NCBI RefSeq assembly: GCF_016918015.1
Contig: NZ_JAERMK010000001.1
Coordinates: 502,103-566,102, forward strand
Length of the DNA stretch: 64,000 nt
Direction of reading: 5' to 3'
Source of the DNA: Glycomyces sp. YM15
GTDB taxonomy: Bacteria; Actinomycetota; Actinomycetes; Mycobacteriales; Micromonosporaceae
A program made the translations under genes and the position numbers. Below the pieces are notes generated by a model. The model worked only from the letters and a program-made list of their open reading frames with translations, did no database searches and was not told the origin of the DNA. Below, in pieces: positions 18,157-28,416 of the stretch. The stretch's first letter is position 1; every line of letters starts with the position of its first letter.

Positions 18157-19065
18157 ATGACTCAGGACCTGCCGCTGCCCGGCGCTGTGAAGGCGTACCC
18201 CGAACCCGATGCCGATGACGTGCGCGAACTCCTCATCGACTGGTGCGGCGCCGAGGCCGAGGACACCGACGACGCCGTGAAGGCCCTCGGCGCGCTCGAC
18301 CTCGCCGCCCGCGAGACCGCCGACCGGCTCTACCAGTCCATCGCCGCGGACATGGGCGGGCGCAAATGGCTGTCGTGGCCCAAGGTCGCTGGACCGCACC
18401 CGCTGCTCGGCCTGTATCCGCTGCTCGCGGCGGTCCCGGACATGCTCGCCTACCACCGCGACCGCGGCATCGACGAGGAGCTCTCGCGTCGGCTGCTGCT
18501 CGACGTGGGCGAGAAGCTGCGGCTCAACCGGCGGATCTACGGCAGGGCCGGGCTCGACGTCGCGAACTGGTTCACCGGGCACGTGCGCGGGTCGCTCTAC
18601 CAGCTCGGGCGGCTCCAGTTCTGCGTCGAGGGGGAAGACCCGAACCCGTTCGTGGGCATGCACATCCGCGGCGAAGGCGGGCCGCTCACGCTCGACGCCG
18701 TGCGCGACTCGGTCGAATGGGCGCTGGAGTTCTTCCCGGCGGTCTTCCCCGAGCGCTACGACGGCCCCGAGGACCTGGTGTTCAAATGCGAATCGTGGCT
18801 GCTCGACCCGCAGCTGCGCGACTGGCTGCCCGAGCGGTCGAACATCACCGGCTTCGGCGCCCTCTTCGACCTCGAAGGCCCCGGCGGGCCGGCCGGCAAC
18901 CGAACCGACCTGTGGCGCTTCGTCTTCGCCCGCACCGAGGACACTCCGGTCGAGCAGCTGCCGCAGGACAACACGCTCCAGCGCTCGGTGCTCGCCGGGA
19001 TCAAGGCGGACGTGCCGTGGCGCAGCCGCCTCGGCCGCCTGAACCTCGCCAGGCTGGGACTTTAG
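18157..19065 (+). CDS. Acyltransferase-domain protein (NAT_N / GNAT-like C-terminal domain)
   Basis: 302 residues. The N-terminal half is helical (RELLIDWCGAEAEDTDDAVKALGAL; LLGLYPLLAAVPDMLAYHRDRGI) and the C-terminal half has GMHIRGEGGPLTLDAVRDSVEWALEFFP split by short gaps, then FKCESWLLDPQL and LPERSNITGF, a pattern I recall from the two-part acyltransferase family of streptomycetes. Substrate unknown. It is divergent from the membrane pair and converges on the cupin gene across a long hairpin. Confidence 0.7.
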   Translation: MTQDLPLPGAVKAYPEPDADDVRELLIDWCGAEAEDTDDAVKALGALDLAARETADRLYQSIAADMGGRKWLSWPKVAGPHPLLGLYPLLAAVPDMLAYHRDRGIDEELSRRLLLDVGEKLRLNRRIYGRAGLDVANWFTGHVRGSLYQLGRLQFCVEGEDPNPFVGMHIRGEGGPLTLDAVRDSVEWALEFFPAVFPERYDGPEDLVFKCESWLLDPQLRDWLPERSNITGFGALFDLEGPGGPAGNRTDLWRFVFARTEDTPVEQLPQDNTLQRSVLAGIKADVPWRSRLGRLNLARLGL

Positions 19066-19079
19066 ACCCGACGGCGTCC

Positions 19080-19117
19080 AACGGCCGCAGCACACTGCTT
19101 CGTGTGCTGCGGCCGTT
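19080..19117. terminator. Bidirectional hairpin terminator
   Basis: A perfect 16-bp stem (AACGGCCGCAGCACAC and complement) with a TGCTTC loop lies between convergent genes. There is no T run, which is common for actinobacterial terminators. Confidence 0.75.
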
Positions 19118-19123
19118 CGGCGT

Positions 19124-19615
19124 CTACTCCCCCGAACGGGCCCGCTGCCAGGCCTCGCTCGCCACATAGTGGTTGTCGTACCGCTCGCCCGACGCCGGAA
19201 TCTCGGCCGGGTCGGCCTCACCCGCGACGACGCGCTCGAGGAGCCGGTAGTAGTCGAAGCGGTCGGCGGCCGGGGTGAACACGGCCAGGACGTCGGCGTC
19301 ATGCCCGGCGGCGGCGCCGAACGCGTGCGGCAGGCCCGCCGGGATCGTCACGAAATCGCCGGCCTCCAGGACGATGACCTCGTCGCCGGTGAGGACCTGG
19401 AGCCTGCCCGAGATGACGAACAGCGATTCGGTGGTGCCGGTGTGGAAATGCGAGGGCGCGCCGTCGCCGCCGTTCGGGAAGGTCGAGCGGTGGACCGAGA
19501 GGGCGCCGCCGGTCTGCGAGGAGTCGGCGAGCAGGGTCATGACCGACTGCTGGGCGTGGGCGAGCCGCTCGGCGGTGGCGGCGCGGGCGATGACGGGTGC
19601 GGGGACGGTGTCCAT
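19124..19615 (-). CDS. Cupin-domain protein
   Basis: 163 residues, single cupin barrel. Motif 1 is about SHFHTGTTESLFVISGRLQV and motif 2 about GDFVTIPAGLPHAF, which supply the usual metal ligands (two His and a Glu, then a His). It resembles quercetin-dioxygenase-like cupins; the reaction cannot be named. ATG 19615 has an AGAGGAG site. It is divergent from the Rrf2 regulator at 19759, and an inverted repeat in the shared promoter suggests Rrf2 controls it. Confidence 0.85.
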   Translation of the reverse strand: MDTVPAPVIARAATAERLAHAQQSVMTLLADSSQTGGALSVHRSTFPNGGDGAPSHFHTGTTESLFVISGRLQVLTGDEVIVLEAGDFVTIPAGLPHAFGAAAGHDADVLAVFTPAADRFDYYRLLERVVAGEADPAEIPASGERYDNHYVASEAWQRARSGE

Positions 19616-19656
19616 GGGTGCTCCTCTGGTGGGTGTTCCGGCCCTCGCCGGAACTC

Positions 19657-19682
19657 ATATCTAGATATTACATGTCTAGATA
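19657..19682. promoter_or_regulatory. Rrf2-type operator in the divergent cupin/Rrf2 promoter
   Basis: An inverted repeat TATCTAGA - nine bases - TCTAGATA spans 19658-19682. Its left half belongs to a perfect 12-bp palindrome ATATCTAGATAT (19657-19668). The two TCTAGA cores are 14 bases apart. Position and symmetry fit a dimeric repressor site. Confidence 0.65.
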
Positions 19683-19746
19683 AAGATTCGCAACCGCGGT
19701 CTCCATGCCGATATCCCAGCACAGTTCAGACGCAAACCAGGACAGC

Positions 19747-19752
19747 TAAAAT
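19747..19752 (+). promoter_or_regulatory. Putative -10 hexamer for leaderless Rrf2 transcript
   Basis: TAAAAT lies six bases before ATG 19759. The intervening CGAGGT could also act as a weak ribosome site. Confidence 0.45.
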
Positions 19753-19758
19753 CGAGGT

Positions 19759-20247
19759 ATGAAGATCAGCGAAGGCGTCGAATGGGCCGCGCACTGCTGC
19801 CTGCTCCTGGACTGGATGGGCGTCGACGAGCCCGTGTCGACCGCCCGGCTCGCCGCCGGGTACGGCCTGCCGCCCGCGTACCTCAACAAGCAGCTGCAAC
19901 CGCTCGTCAAGGCCGGCATCCTCACCTCCACCGCAGGCAAGAAGGGCGGCTTCCGTCTGGCCAAGAGCCTCAAGGACATCACCCTCATGGACGTCATGAC
20001 CGCCATCGAAGGCCCCGCCGAGGCGTTCCAGTGCAAGGAGATCCGCCAACACGGCGTCTGGGGCGACGAACCCGCCTCGGCCTTCCGCGCACCATGCGCG
20101 ATCGACACCGCCATGCGCGGCGCCGAACTCGAATGGCGACGGGCCCTCGCCGCGCAGAGCCTCGCCGCTATCCAGCAGAACGCCGAACTCCAGGCCCCGA
20201 GACTCCGCGCCCAGGTTCAAGAGTGGTACCGCGAGCCGAGGCCATAG
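19759..20247 (+). CDS. Rrf2-family transcriptional regulator
   Basis: 162 residues with an N-terminal winged helix: MKISEGVEWAAHCCLLLD, ARLAAGYGLPPAYLNKQLQPL and AGKKGGFRLAKSLKDITLMDV. It has only two cysteines in the loop region (FQCKE and APCAID) rather than the three-Cys cluster ligands of IscR, so it is more like the redox- or ligand-sensing YwnA group than an Fe-S sensor; this is inference. Divergent from the cupin gene with an operator between them. The next gene follows after nine bases. Confidence 0.88.
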   Translation: MKISEGVEWAAHCCLLLDWMGVDEPVSTARLAAGYGLPPAYLNKQLQPLVKAGILTSTAGKKGGFRLAKSLKDITLMDVMTAIEGPAEAFQCKEIRQHGVWGDEPASAFRAPCAIDTAMRGAELEWRRALAAQSLAAIQQNAELQAPRLRAQVQEWYREPRP

Positions 20248-20250
20248 GCT
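20245..20250 (+). promoter_or_regulatory. Putative -10 hexamer for leaderless TIGR01777 transcript
   Basis: TAGGCT lies exactly six bases before ATG 20257; the hexamer overlaps the Rrf2 stop codon. The same hexamer and spacing occur at 26136 and 37533. Confidence 0.5.
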
Positions 20251-20256
20251 GTCGGT

Positions 20257-21150
20257 ATGCGGATCGTCATCGCCGGGTCGAGCGGCTATCTCGGCAAGTC
20301 CCTGATGGAAGCCCTCGAAAGCGTCGGCGAGGGGCATGACCTCGTGCGGCTGGTGCGGCACAAGCCCGACGAGGAGAACGAGATCCTGTGGGACCCGTAC
20401 AAGGGGCCACTGGACCCGCAGATCCTCGACGGCGTCGACGTCGTCGTGAACCTGTGCGGTGCGAACGTCGGCGGCCAGCGCTGGAACGCCGCGTACAAGA
20501 AGCGCATCGAGGCGAGCCGCGTGATACCGACCAGGGTCCTGGCCGAAGCGGTGGCGGCGGCCAACGTCCCGGCGCTGGTGAACGCCTCGGCCGCGGGCTG
20601 GTACGGCGACCGCGCGGACGTCGAGGTGGACGAATCGACCCCGGCGGCGGCCGACTTCCTCGGGCGGCTCTGCCTCAGGTGGGAGTCGGCGACGGCCCCC
20701 GCCGAGGAGGCGGGCGCGCGGGTCGTCCGGTTGCGGACGGGCCATGTGCTGGGCCCCGACAGCGTCCTGCTGGACCGCTTCGTGCCCGCGTGGAAGTGCT
20801 TCCTCGGTGGCCGCTTCGGCAGCGGCAGGCAGTACCTGCCGTGGATCTCCCTGCGCGACTGGGTGGGCGCGGCGGTCACGGCGATCGAGGACGAGTCCGT
20901 GCGCGGCCCCGTCAACATGGTCGGCCCGAATCCGACGACGAACCGCGAGTTCACGAAGGCGCTCGGCGCAGCGGTCCACCGCCCGACCCCGTGGATCATC
21001 CCGGGCTGGGCGGTCAAACTCGTCGCGGGAGAAGCCGCGATCGAACTGCTCCGCGGCGCCAAGATCAAACCGGGGGTCCTGCAGGCCAACGGATTCGAGT
21101 ACCAGGACCAGACGGTCTTCGAGGCCTTGAGGTACGCCCTCAACGACTGA
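20257..21150 (+). CDS. TIGR01777-family NAD(P)-dependent epimerase/oxidoreductase (YfcH-like)
   Basis: 297 residues, extended short-chain dehydrogenase fold. The nucleotide-binding GSSGYLGKSL is at 8-17; VVNLCGANVGGQRWNAAYKKRI, NASAAGWYGDR, LRTGHVLGP and ISLRDWVGA are typical of this family, and the C-terminal DUF1731 segment is present (GPVNMVGPNPTTNREFTKAL, ALRYALND). The substrate is unknown. It follows the Rrf2 gene closely but may have its own leaderless promoter. Confidence 0.92.
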   Translation: MRIVIAGSSGYLGKSLMEALESVGEGHDLVRLVRHKPDEENEILWDPYKGPLDPQILDGVDVVVNLCGANVGGQRWNAAYKKRIEASRVIPTRVLAEAVAAANVPALVNASAAGWYGDRADVEVDESTPAAADFLGRLCLRWESATAPAEEAGARVVRLRTGHVLGPDSVLLDRFVPAWKCFLGGRFGSGRQYLPWISLRDWVGAAVTAIEDESVRGPVNMVGPNPTTNREFTKALGAAVHRPTPWIIPGWAVKLVAGEAAIELLRGAKIKPGVLQANGFEYQDQTVFEALRYALND

Positions 21151-21174
21151 CGAGTCCACATCGACGCAGCACAC

Positions 21175-21204
21175 GAGACCGGTCCCCGATGTGGGGCCGG
21201 TCTC
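21175..21204 (+). terminator. Intrinsic terminator
   Basis: GAGACCGG and CCGGTCTC arms with additional C:G pairs around GATG, followed by TTGCCCTTTT, 25 bases after the oxidoreductase stop. Confidence 0.7.
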
Positions 21205-21235
21205 TTGCCCTTTTCGGACAGGGTCGGATCCGCTA

Positions 21236-21253
21236 AGTTGAACATGTTCAACT
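21236..21253. promoter_or_regulatory. Perfect 18-bp palindrome, operator candidate
   Basis: AGTTGAACATGTTCAACT is perfectly symmetric and lies 21 bases before the start of the membrane-protein array. It is not followed by a T run, so an operator is likelier than a terminator. The cognate regulator is unknown. Confidence 0.65.
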
Positions 21254-21273
21254 AACCCCTCGAAGGATCGCCG

Positions 21274-21912
21274 ATGTCCGACCCCGAACCCCAGCCCCTC
21301 CAACACGCCCACCCACCCCGTCTTCACTGGCCCACCACGACCCGGCACGGTCGTCGCGACCCCGTCAGAGAGCCGGGACTGACGGTGCCTTCACAAGATC
21401 CGGTGGAACCCGACCGCCAGCCGCAAGCGACCGACCCCGAATCGCCGATCTTGGTTCAGCCTGTGCCCCATCCCAAGTGGCCGAAGGTCATCACCACCGT
21501 GCGGGTCCTCACCGGGTTGCAGGTCGCGCTGGTCATGATCCTCGGGAACTGTTCGTTCGGGGTTCCGCTCCTCGGCGCGATCGCCTGGATTACGACGCAA
21601 TTCAGTGAGGACGCCGCCGATTTCGCGATCCTCTGGACCTGGGCAGTCGGCTTCGCCGCTATCTTCACCTACGCCTACTTCACCAACCGCTGGGCTGGCA
21701 GGGCGGACCGCCGGGCACGGACCACGATAATCATTGGAGCGGTGGTTCTGGTTAGCTTCACCGCTGTGGCCATTGCGGTCATTGGATGGGTGGATCGGGA
21801 TCTGCTGATTTACGTCCTCCCCGCCGCCACACCTTCCTTGTTCATCCAGGCAATCGTCCTGCGGTGCGTCTACGGCCGCGAAGGCCGCCGCTGGTTCGAG
21901 GGCGAAGCATGA
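21274..21912 (+). CDS. Four-helix membrane protein, array unit 1
   Basis: 212 residues. A Pro/Gln/Arg-rich cytoplasmic N-terminus (about 1-65) precedes KWPKVITTVRVLTGLQVALVMIL and three further hydrophobic segments, ending GREGRRWFEGEA. The plan (T-V-x-x-L-Q entry helix, conserved Cys, W-F at the C-terminus) is shared with the next two ORFs, suggesting paralogy. Unit 2 starts inside its stop codon (ATGA). I recognise no named family. A possible alternative start is ATG at 21538, but it would remove the first helix. Confidence 0.65.
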   Translation: MSDPEPQPLQHAHPPRLHWPTTTRHGRRDPVREPGLTVPSQDPVEPDRQPQATDPESPILVQPVPHPKWPKVITTVRVLTGLQVALVMILGNCSFGVPLLGAIAWITTQFSEDAADFAILWTWAVGFAAIFTYAYFTNRWAGRADRRARTTIIIGAVVLVSFTAVAIAVIGWVDRDLLIYVLPAATPSLFIQAIVLRCVYGREGRRWFEGEA

Positions 21913-22436
21913 CCGCCCCCTCGAAGACCCCAGAACGGCCCGGCACCGTCACCGCCGCTCAGGTGTTCGTCGCCTTACAAGCCGCCGCGCTCTTCTGCTG
22001 TGGCACGGTGCCGGCACTCGCCTGGTGGCCATCGTTCATGGCAGCCATCGCGTATTACCTGCCGGGCTTCAGCGAAGTGGATTCCCGGGTCTCGGTTGCA
22101 ATGGTGGTGGTGCCGATCGGCGCCGCCGCCTACGCGACCGTCGTCATTCGGCGACTCGGTGACGGCGACCGTCGTGGACGGAGCTGGGTCGGGGCCGGGC
22201 TGGCGGCACTCATCGTTCTCGCCGTCGCCGGCGCGCTGCTCCTCTTTGCGATCGAAGGCGATGGGCACTTGCTCGCGCTCATCTCGGCGCTGCCCTCGAT
22301 CCTGCTCCAGCTGCTCGCCTGGATGTGCACCCACTCCGAACCGACGGAGCGGTGGTTCCGCGAATGCGAGTCGTACCTGAGCGAACCGAACCAGCTCAGC
22401 GAGTCGGAGAACATCGGCGATGACCATGCTGGCTAA
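21909..22436 (+). CDS. Four-helix membrane protein, array unit 2
   Basis: 175 residues from ATG 21909, overlapping unit 1's stop. PGTVTAAQVFVALQAAALFCCG begins the first helix (given here in part as PGTVTAAQVF and FCCG), followed by three more helices and a terminal TERWFRECES. It matches the second half of the following ORF closely in layout. Function unknown; probably co-transcribed with units 1 and 3. Confidence 0.65.
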   Translation: MTAPSKTPERPGTVTAAQVFVALQAAALFCCGTVPALAWWPSFMAAIAYYLPGFSEVDSRVSVAMVVVPIGAAAYATVVIRRLGDGDRRGRSWVGAGLAALIVLAVAGALLLFAIEGDGHLLALISALPSILLQLLAWMCTHSEPTERWFRECESYLSEPNQLSESENIGDDHAG

Positions 22437-23589
22437 CGGTCGAATACCGTGCCGCCGGAGGCGCACACCTTCCTCGAATGAGTTCGCCGACTCGTCTCCC
22501 GCCACGCATACGCAGCAGCGGTTCCCAGCTCCAGCAGTCACCGCTCTGGTTATCACCGGAATCCAGTTGTCGACCTCGGCCCTCCTCTGCTGCGTGATGG
22601 TGCTGACGGTGCTGATGTGGGAGTCTGACAGCGAGAAGTACAACGGGGTGAGCCCCGAAACCCGTCAGGAGAACCTCGAGCTGCTGGCCGATGCCGTTTG
22701 GGTGACAATCGGCCTCGGCTGCATCGCCTTGCTCGCGATGGTCCATCTGGTCTTCATCGCTCTTCGATACCGCTGGGCCAGGATCGCGGCATTGCTTTTC
22801 GTCGTGGCTTCCCTCTTCGCGACGGTTGCTGCGATCGTGAACGGCGTACCGATCCCGACCGGGCTCCTGCTTGCGCAGGTGGTTGTCGAAGCCGGGAAGA
22901 TCTGCAGTCTGGCGGCGGTTCCGCCGCAACGCGGATCGCGTGGTGCCAGACGCGGAACCGGGCGCATAGCGACGCGGATTTACACTGGTGGCCCCGTCCT
23001 CGGAGGACCGCCCATGTACACGCCGCCTGCCACGCCCCTGCCGCCCGAGTTGCTGCACCGCAAGCCCGGGACCGTGACCACGGCCCAGGTGATGCTCTGG
23101 TTGCAGTTCTCCTTCTTGATCTGCTGCGGGGCGGGTGGCGGGTTGACCGCGTTGTTCTGGTCTGAGGCGTTGAACTTCAGCGATTTCGAGTTCGAGGACG
23201 ACCTCTCGCAGGGCTTCGAGGACCTGGCCCTGGTCGTCACTATCGTCATCGCCGCCACGATGGCGCTGGTGGTCCTCTTCGGCATCCTCGCCGTCAAGAT
23301 CGGTGCGGGACGCCGCTGGGCGCAGGTCACCACGATCGCGGTCATGCTGCTGGCCTTCGTGTCCGGGTTCATCGGGATCTACACCGGGTTCGAGACGGCC
23401 GGCCAGGCGGGCGCACCCGCCGACGGTTCGCGGCTGATCTGGACGCTGCTCAGCCTCGCGATGCCGCTCGTGACCCTCATCTGCCTGTTCACGGGATCGG
23501 CGAACCAATGGTTCCGCCAGCGCGGACGGGATCCGCTCAGGGGGCTGCCGCCGCAGAGCCCTCCGGCACCGCGTTACCGGCCCTACTGA
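22420..23589 (+). CDS. Double-length membrane protein, array units 3 and 4 in one reading frame
   Basis: 389 residues that look like two paralogues joined. Residues about 35-170 form one four-helix unit (VTALVITGIQLSTSALLCC...), then a Gly/Arg/Thr linker, then from Met199 (nt 23014) a second unit with PGTVTTAQVMLWLQFSFLICCG and terminal NQWFRQRG. The internal ATG 23014 has GGAGG eight bases upstream and TTTACACT before it, so unit 4 may also be made alone. Either unit 3 lost its stop codon or this is a genuine fusion. The 3' end overlaps the convergent luciferase-like gene by 53 bases. Confidence 0.6.
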   Translation: MTMLANGRIPCRRRRTPSSNEFADSSPATHTQQRFPAPAVTALVITGIQLSTSALLCCVMVLTVLMWESDSEKYNGVSPETRQENLELLADAVWVTIGLGCIALLAMVHLVFIALRYRWARIAALLFVVASLFATVAAIVNGVPIPTGLLLAQVVVEAGKICSLAAVPPQRGSRGARRGTGRIATRIYTGGPVLGGPPMYTPPATPLPPELLHRKPGTVTTAQVMLWLQFSFLICCGAGGGLTALFWSEALNFSDFEFEDDLSQGFEDLALVVTIVIAATMALVVLFGILAVKIGAGRRWAQVTTIAVMLLAFVSGFIGIYTGFETAGQAGAPADGSRLIWTLLSLAMPLVTLICLFTGSANQWFRQRGRDPLRGLPPQSPPAPRYRPY

Positions 23590-24568
23590 GCACGTCGCCG
23601 AGGGCGGCGATGTTGTCCGCCACCGCATCCGGGTCACCGGTGCCTTCGACCATGAGCAGCTGCCTGCGGACACCCGTGGCCTCCGCGGAGGCGGCGAGGC
23701 GTTCGGCGACGTGCTCGGCGGGGCCGACCGCGTGGCGTTCGATCATCCAGTCGACGTAGGCGGCGTGGTCGCGGGCACCGCGGCCCGGTTTGAGGCTCAC
23801 GTACTGGCCGACGCCTCTGGTGAGCAGTTCGGTGAGCGCCGAACGCAGCCGGTCGACCGCGGCGGGCCGGTCGGCGACCTGCGCGAGGTGGGTCGAGACG
23901 TGTTCGGCCGCATCGGGATCGAATCCGGCGGCTTCGGCTTCGCGGCGCCAGGATTCGACGAGCGCGACGTGGTCCTCGTCGGGGGCGTGCATGCCGAGCA
24001 GGAGCGGGAGGCCGAGGCGTCCGGCGAGGCGGGCGGTGCCTTCGCCGGTGGCGGCGACCCACACGGGCCGTCCGGTGCCGGGGGGCATGACGCGCACGGG
24101 CAGGACGTCGAAGAACTCGCCGGAGTGGGCGATCTCGGTGTCGCCGGAGAGCCAGCGTGTCAGGAGCCCGAGTCCTTCTTCGAAGCCGCGTTCGTAGCGG
24201 TCGAGGCTGGAGCCGAACACGCTGAGGTCGATCCAGGGCCCGCCGCGACCGACGCCGAGGCGGAAGCGCCCGGGTGCGAGGGCGTCGAGTGTGGCGGCCT
24301 CCTCCCCCAGTGCGACGGGGTGCCGGTTGGAGAGGACCGCGACGGCGGTGCCGATCTGGAGGCGTTCGGTGGCGGCCAGGAGGTGGGCGGCCATGAGCGT
24401 CGCGGATGGGCTCGCGCCGTATTCGATGAAGTGGTGCTCGGCGGTCCACACGCCGTCGAGTCCGGCCGCTTCCGCTTGCCGCGCGTAGGTGACGACTCGG
24501 CGGAGTGCCGCCGCCGGCGTGACGCCGGGGAACACTCCGCCGAGGAGGAAGAGATCGTGTGCGCTCAT
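23537..24568 (-). CDS. LLM-class flavin-dependent oxidoreductase (bacterial luciferase-like)
   Basis: 343 residues forming a luciferase-like TIM barrel. GLDGVWTAEHHFIEYGASPSATLMAAHLLA (in parts), IGTAVAVLSNRHPVALGEEAATLD and GRFRLGVGRGGP are the family core. It probably uses FMNH2 or F420H2; the substrate is unknown and the FMN/F420 choice cannot be made by eye. Its last 17 codons lie antisense to the end of the membrane gene, so transcripts collide. Confidence 0.87.
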   Translation of the reverse strand: MSAHDLFLLGGVFPGVTPAAALRRVVTYARQAEAAGLDGVWTAEHHFIEYGASPSATLMAAHLLAATERLQIGTAVAVLSNRHPVALGEEAATLDALAPGRFRLGVGRGGPWIDLSVFGSSLDRYERGFEEGLGLLTRWLSGDTEIAHSGEFFDVLPVRVMPPGTGRPVWVAATGEGTARLAGRLGLPLLLGMHAPDEDHVALVESWRREAEAAGFDPDAAEHVSTHLAQVADRPAAVDRLRSALTELLTRGVGQYVSLKPGRGARDHAAYVDWMIERHAVGPAEHVAERLAASAEATGVRRQLLMVEGTGDPDAVADNIAALGDVLSRAGNAVPEGSAAAAP

Positions 24569-24606
24569 GCGCTCACTCTATGGGTCGGGTCGCTTGCAGG
24601 ACAACG

Positions 24607-26767
<2,161 letters not shown>

Positions 26768-26771
<4 letters not shown>

Positions 26772-27616
26772 GTGACATCGACGGGCGCGCGGTGGCGGCG
26801 GCACTGCGCGCGGAGGTCGCCGCCGACGCGGCGCGGCTGCGCGAGGAGGGCATCGTGCCGACCCTGGCGGTCGTGGTGCCCACGGACGACGAGGGCACGG
26901 CCTGGTACGTGCGCTCGATCCGGAAGGCCGCGGAGAAGGAGGGCATCGACTGCAGGGTCGAGCACCTCAAAGACCCCGGCAAGGACGAGATCATCGCGAA
27001 GCTGCAGGCGCTCTCCGCGGATCCCGCGGTGCACGGCGTCATCTGCCAGACGCCGCTGCCGGAGGGCGTGACGCTCTCGCAGGTGGGCGGGTACATCAGC
27101 CCGTACAAGGATGTGGACGGCGCGAACTCGGAGAGCCTGGGCCGCTTGGCCGCCGGACTCCGCACGTTCGCCCCGGCGACGGCCGCGGCGGTGCTGGAGC
27201 TGCTCAAGCGCGAGGATCTGGTCCTTGAGGGCGCGAAGGCGGTCGTGGTCGGTCGGTCCACGGTGGTCGGCAAGCCCGCGGCGCTGCTGCTGCTGAACGA
27301 GTCGGCGACGGTGACGGTGTGCCACTCCCGTACCAAGGACCTGGCCGCGGTCTGCCGCGAGGCCGATGTGCTGGTCGCGGCAGTGGGCCGCGCCGGAATG
27401 ATCAATGCGGACTTCGTGAAGCCGGGCGCCACGGTGATCGACGTGGGCACCAACCCGACCGCGGACGGCGGGCTCGTCGGCGACGTCGACTACGCGTCGG
27501 TCGCCCCGATCGCCGGAAGACTGACCCCGGTGCCGCGCGGCGTCGGCCCGGTCACGACCGCGCTCCTGCTGCGGCACACGGTCATCGCCGCTGAACTGAC
27601 GAAGACCCACGGCTGA
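26768..27616 (+). CDS. folD: FolD-like methylenetetrahydrofolate dehydrogenase lacking the cyclohydrolase lysine
   Basis: 282 residues, normal FolD length. The nucleotide-binding GRSTVVGKPAALLLL and TVTVCHSRTKDL, the substrate-loop Gln in ICQTPLPEG and Asp in KDVDGA are kept. The invariant YxxxK is YVRSI (Y47, I51), so the lysine equivalent to E. coli K54 is isoleucine; the codon is ATC. PCTP is FAPATA and PVPGGVGPMT is PVPRGVGPVT. In studied FolD enzymes loss of this lysine abolishes cyclohydrolase but spares dehydrogenase activity. The overlapping cyclodeaminase-family gene could supply the missing step. Ends at a strong terminator. Confidence 0.85.
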
Positions 27617-27633
27617 CCGTCGCCGAGACGTCG

Positions 27634-27665
27634 AAAGGCCGGCCGCCCTGGGGCGGCCGGCCTTT
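27634..27665 (+). terminator. Intrinsic terminator after folD
   Basis: A 14-bp perfect stem (AAAGGCCGGCCGCC and complement) with CTGG loop and TTTT tail. Confidence 0.88.
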
Positions 27666-27793
27666 TCATCACCCATCGAACTGTCGGATACACGACAACA
27701 CCCGGTCTCGATCGGGGAAGTTCTTGGGAATTGCCCGGAAACTCCGGTACTCGCCCGGTCACTCGGCGTACCCGAGAGGCGACAGGTCATCGC

Positions 27794-27799
27794 TATGCT
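27794..27799 (+). promoter_or_regulatory. Putative -10 hexamer for leaderless transcript
   Basis: TATGCT, six bases before ATG 27806, with no ribosome binding site. Confidence 0.5.
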
Positions 27800-27805
27800 C
27801 CGACC

Positions 27806-28411
27806 ATGAGCGAGATCCCCTCGAGGAACCTCTGGGCCGCCGTGAGCGCCCTGGCCGCGGTCGCGGGTGTCATCGCCACCCTCGCGATCTGGTGGTACGG
27901 CGTCTCGAACGACCCCGCCTCCTCGCAGAGCGGATCCATTCCGACGGCATCCGACTCCGCGACCGGCAAGGCGGACGGCACCTGGCAGCAGAGCGACACC
28001 TACACCATCCGGCTTCCGGCGACCTTCCAAGGGCACGACTGCTGGGACCGGCACATCGACCTCGACGACCAGGGCGCGAGCGAAGCGGTCCACGGCGACA
28101 GCGCGGCCTCCGAATGGGCCGACCTCATCTGGTACTCGTGCGGTGCCTGGCAGACCGGCTTCGTGTACAGCCCCCTCAGCGCCTCAGGAACCGCAGCGCT
28201 CGGCGAAGGCCTCGAACCCGGTGACTGCGCCGCCGCGACCACCGGCGACGAATCGTTCGAGCAGGAGGTCGACCCCGACTACCCGCCGACCGGGCATGGA
28301 TGCCTGATCACCACGTCAGGCGCGCTCGCCGGAGTCTCGTTCACCGCACTCGAATGGGTCGGCGAAGCGGCCGAAGCCGAGGTCACCGTCGTCCTCTGGA
28401 ACCGGGAGTAG
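27806..28411 (+). CDS. Membrane-anchored extracytoplasmic protein, unknown family
   Basis: About 201 residues. A short cytoplasmic start, one helix (about 9-32, WAAVSALAAVAGVIATLAIWWYG), a Ser/Thr-rich linker and an exported domain of about 150 residues with five or six cysteines (DCW, SCGAW, DCAA, GCL) that could form disulphides. I do not recognise the domain. An in-frame extension to 27731 has no start signals. It converges on the gene ending at 28417 with only five bases between them. Confidence 0.7.
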   Translation: MSEIPSRNLWAAVSALAAVAGVIATLAIWWYGVSNDPASSQSGSIPTASDSATGKADGTWQQSDTYTIRLPATFQGHDCWDRHIDLDDQGASEAVHGDSAASEWADLIWYSCGAWQTGFVYSPLSASGTAALGEGLEPGDCAAATTGDESFEQEVDPDYPPTGHGCLITTSGALAGVSFTALEWVGEAAEAEVTVVLWNRE

Positions 28412-28416
28412 CGGCG

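Noticed and set aside
21175..21253. 18-bp palindrome as part of the upstream terminator
   Set aside because: The upstream gene already has its own hairpin and T run at 21175-21214; the palindrome is separate, AT-rich and without a tail.
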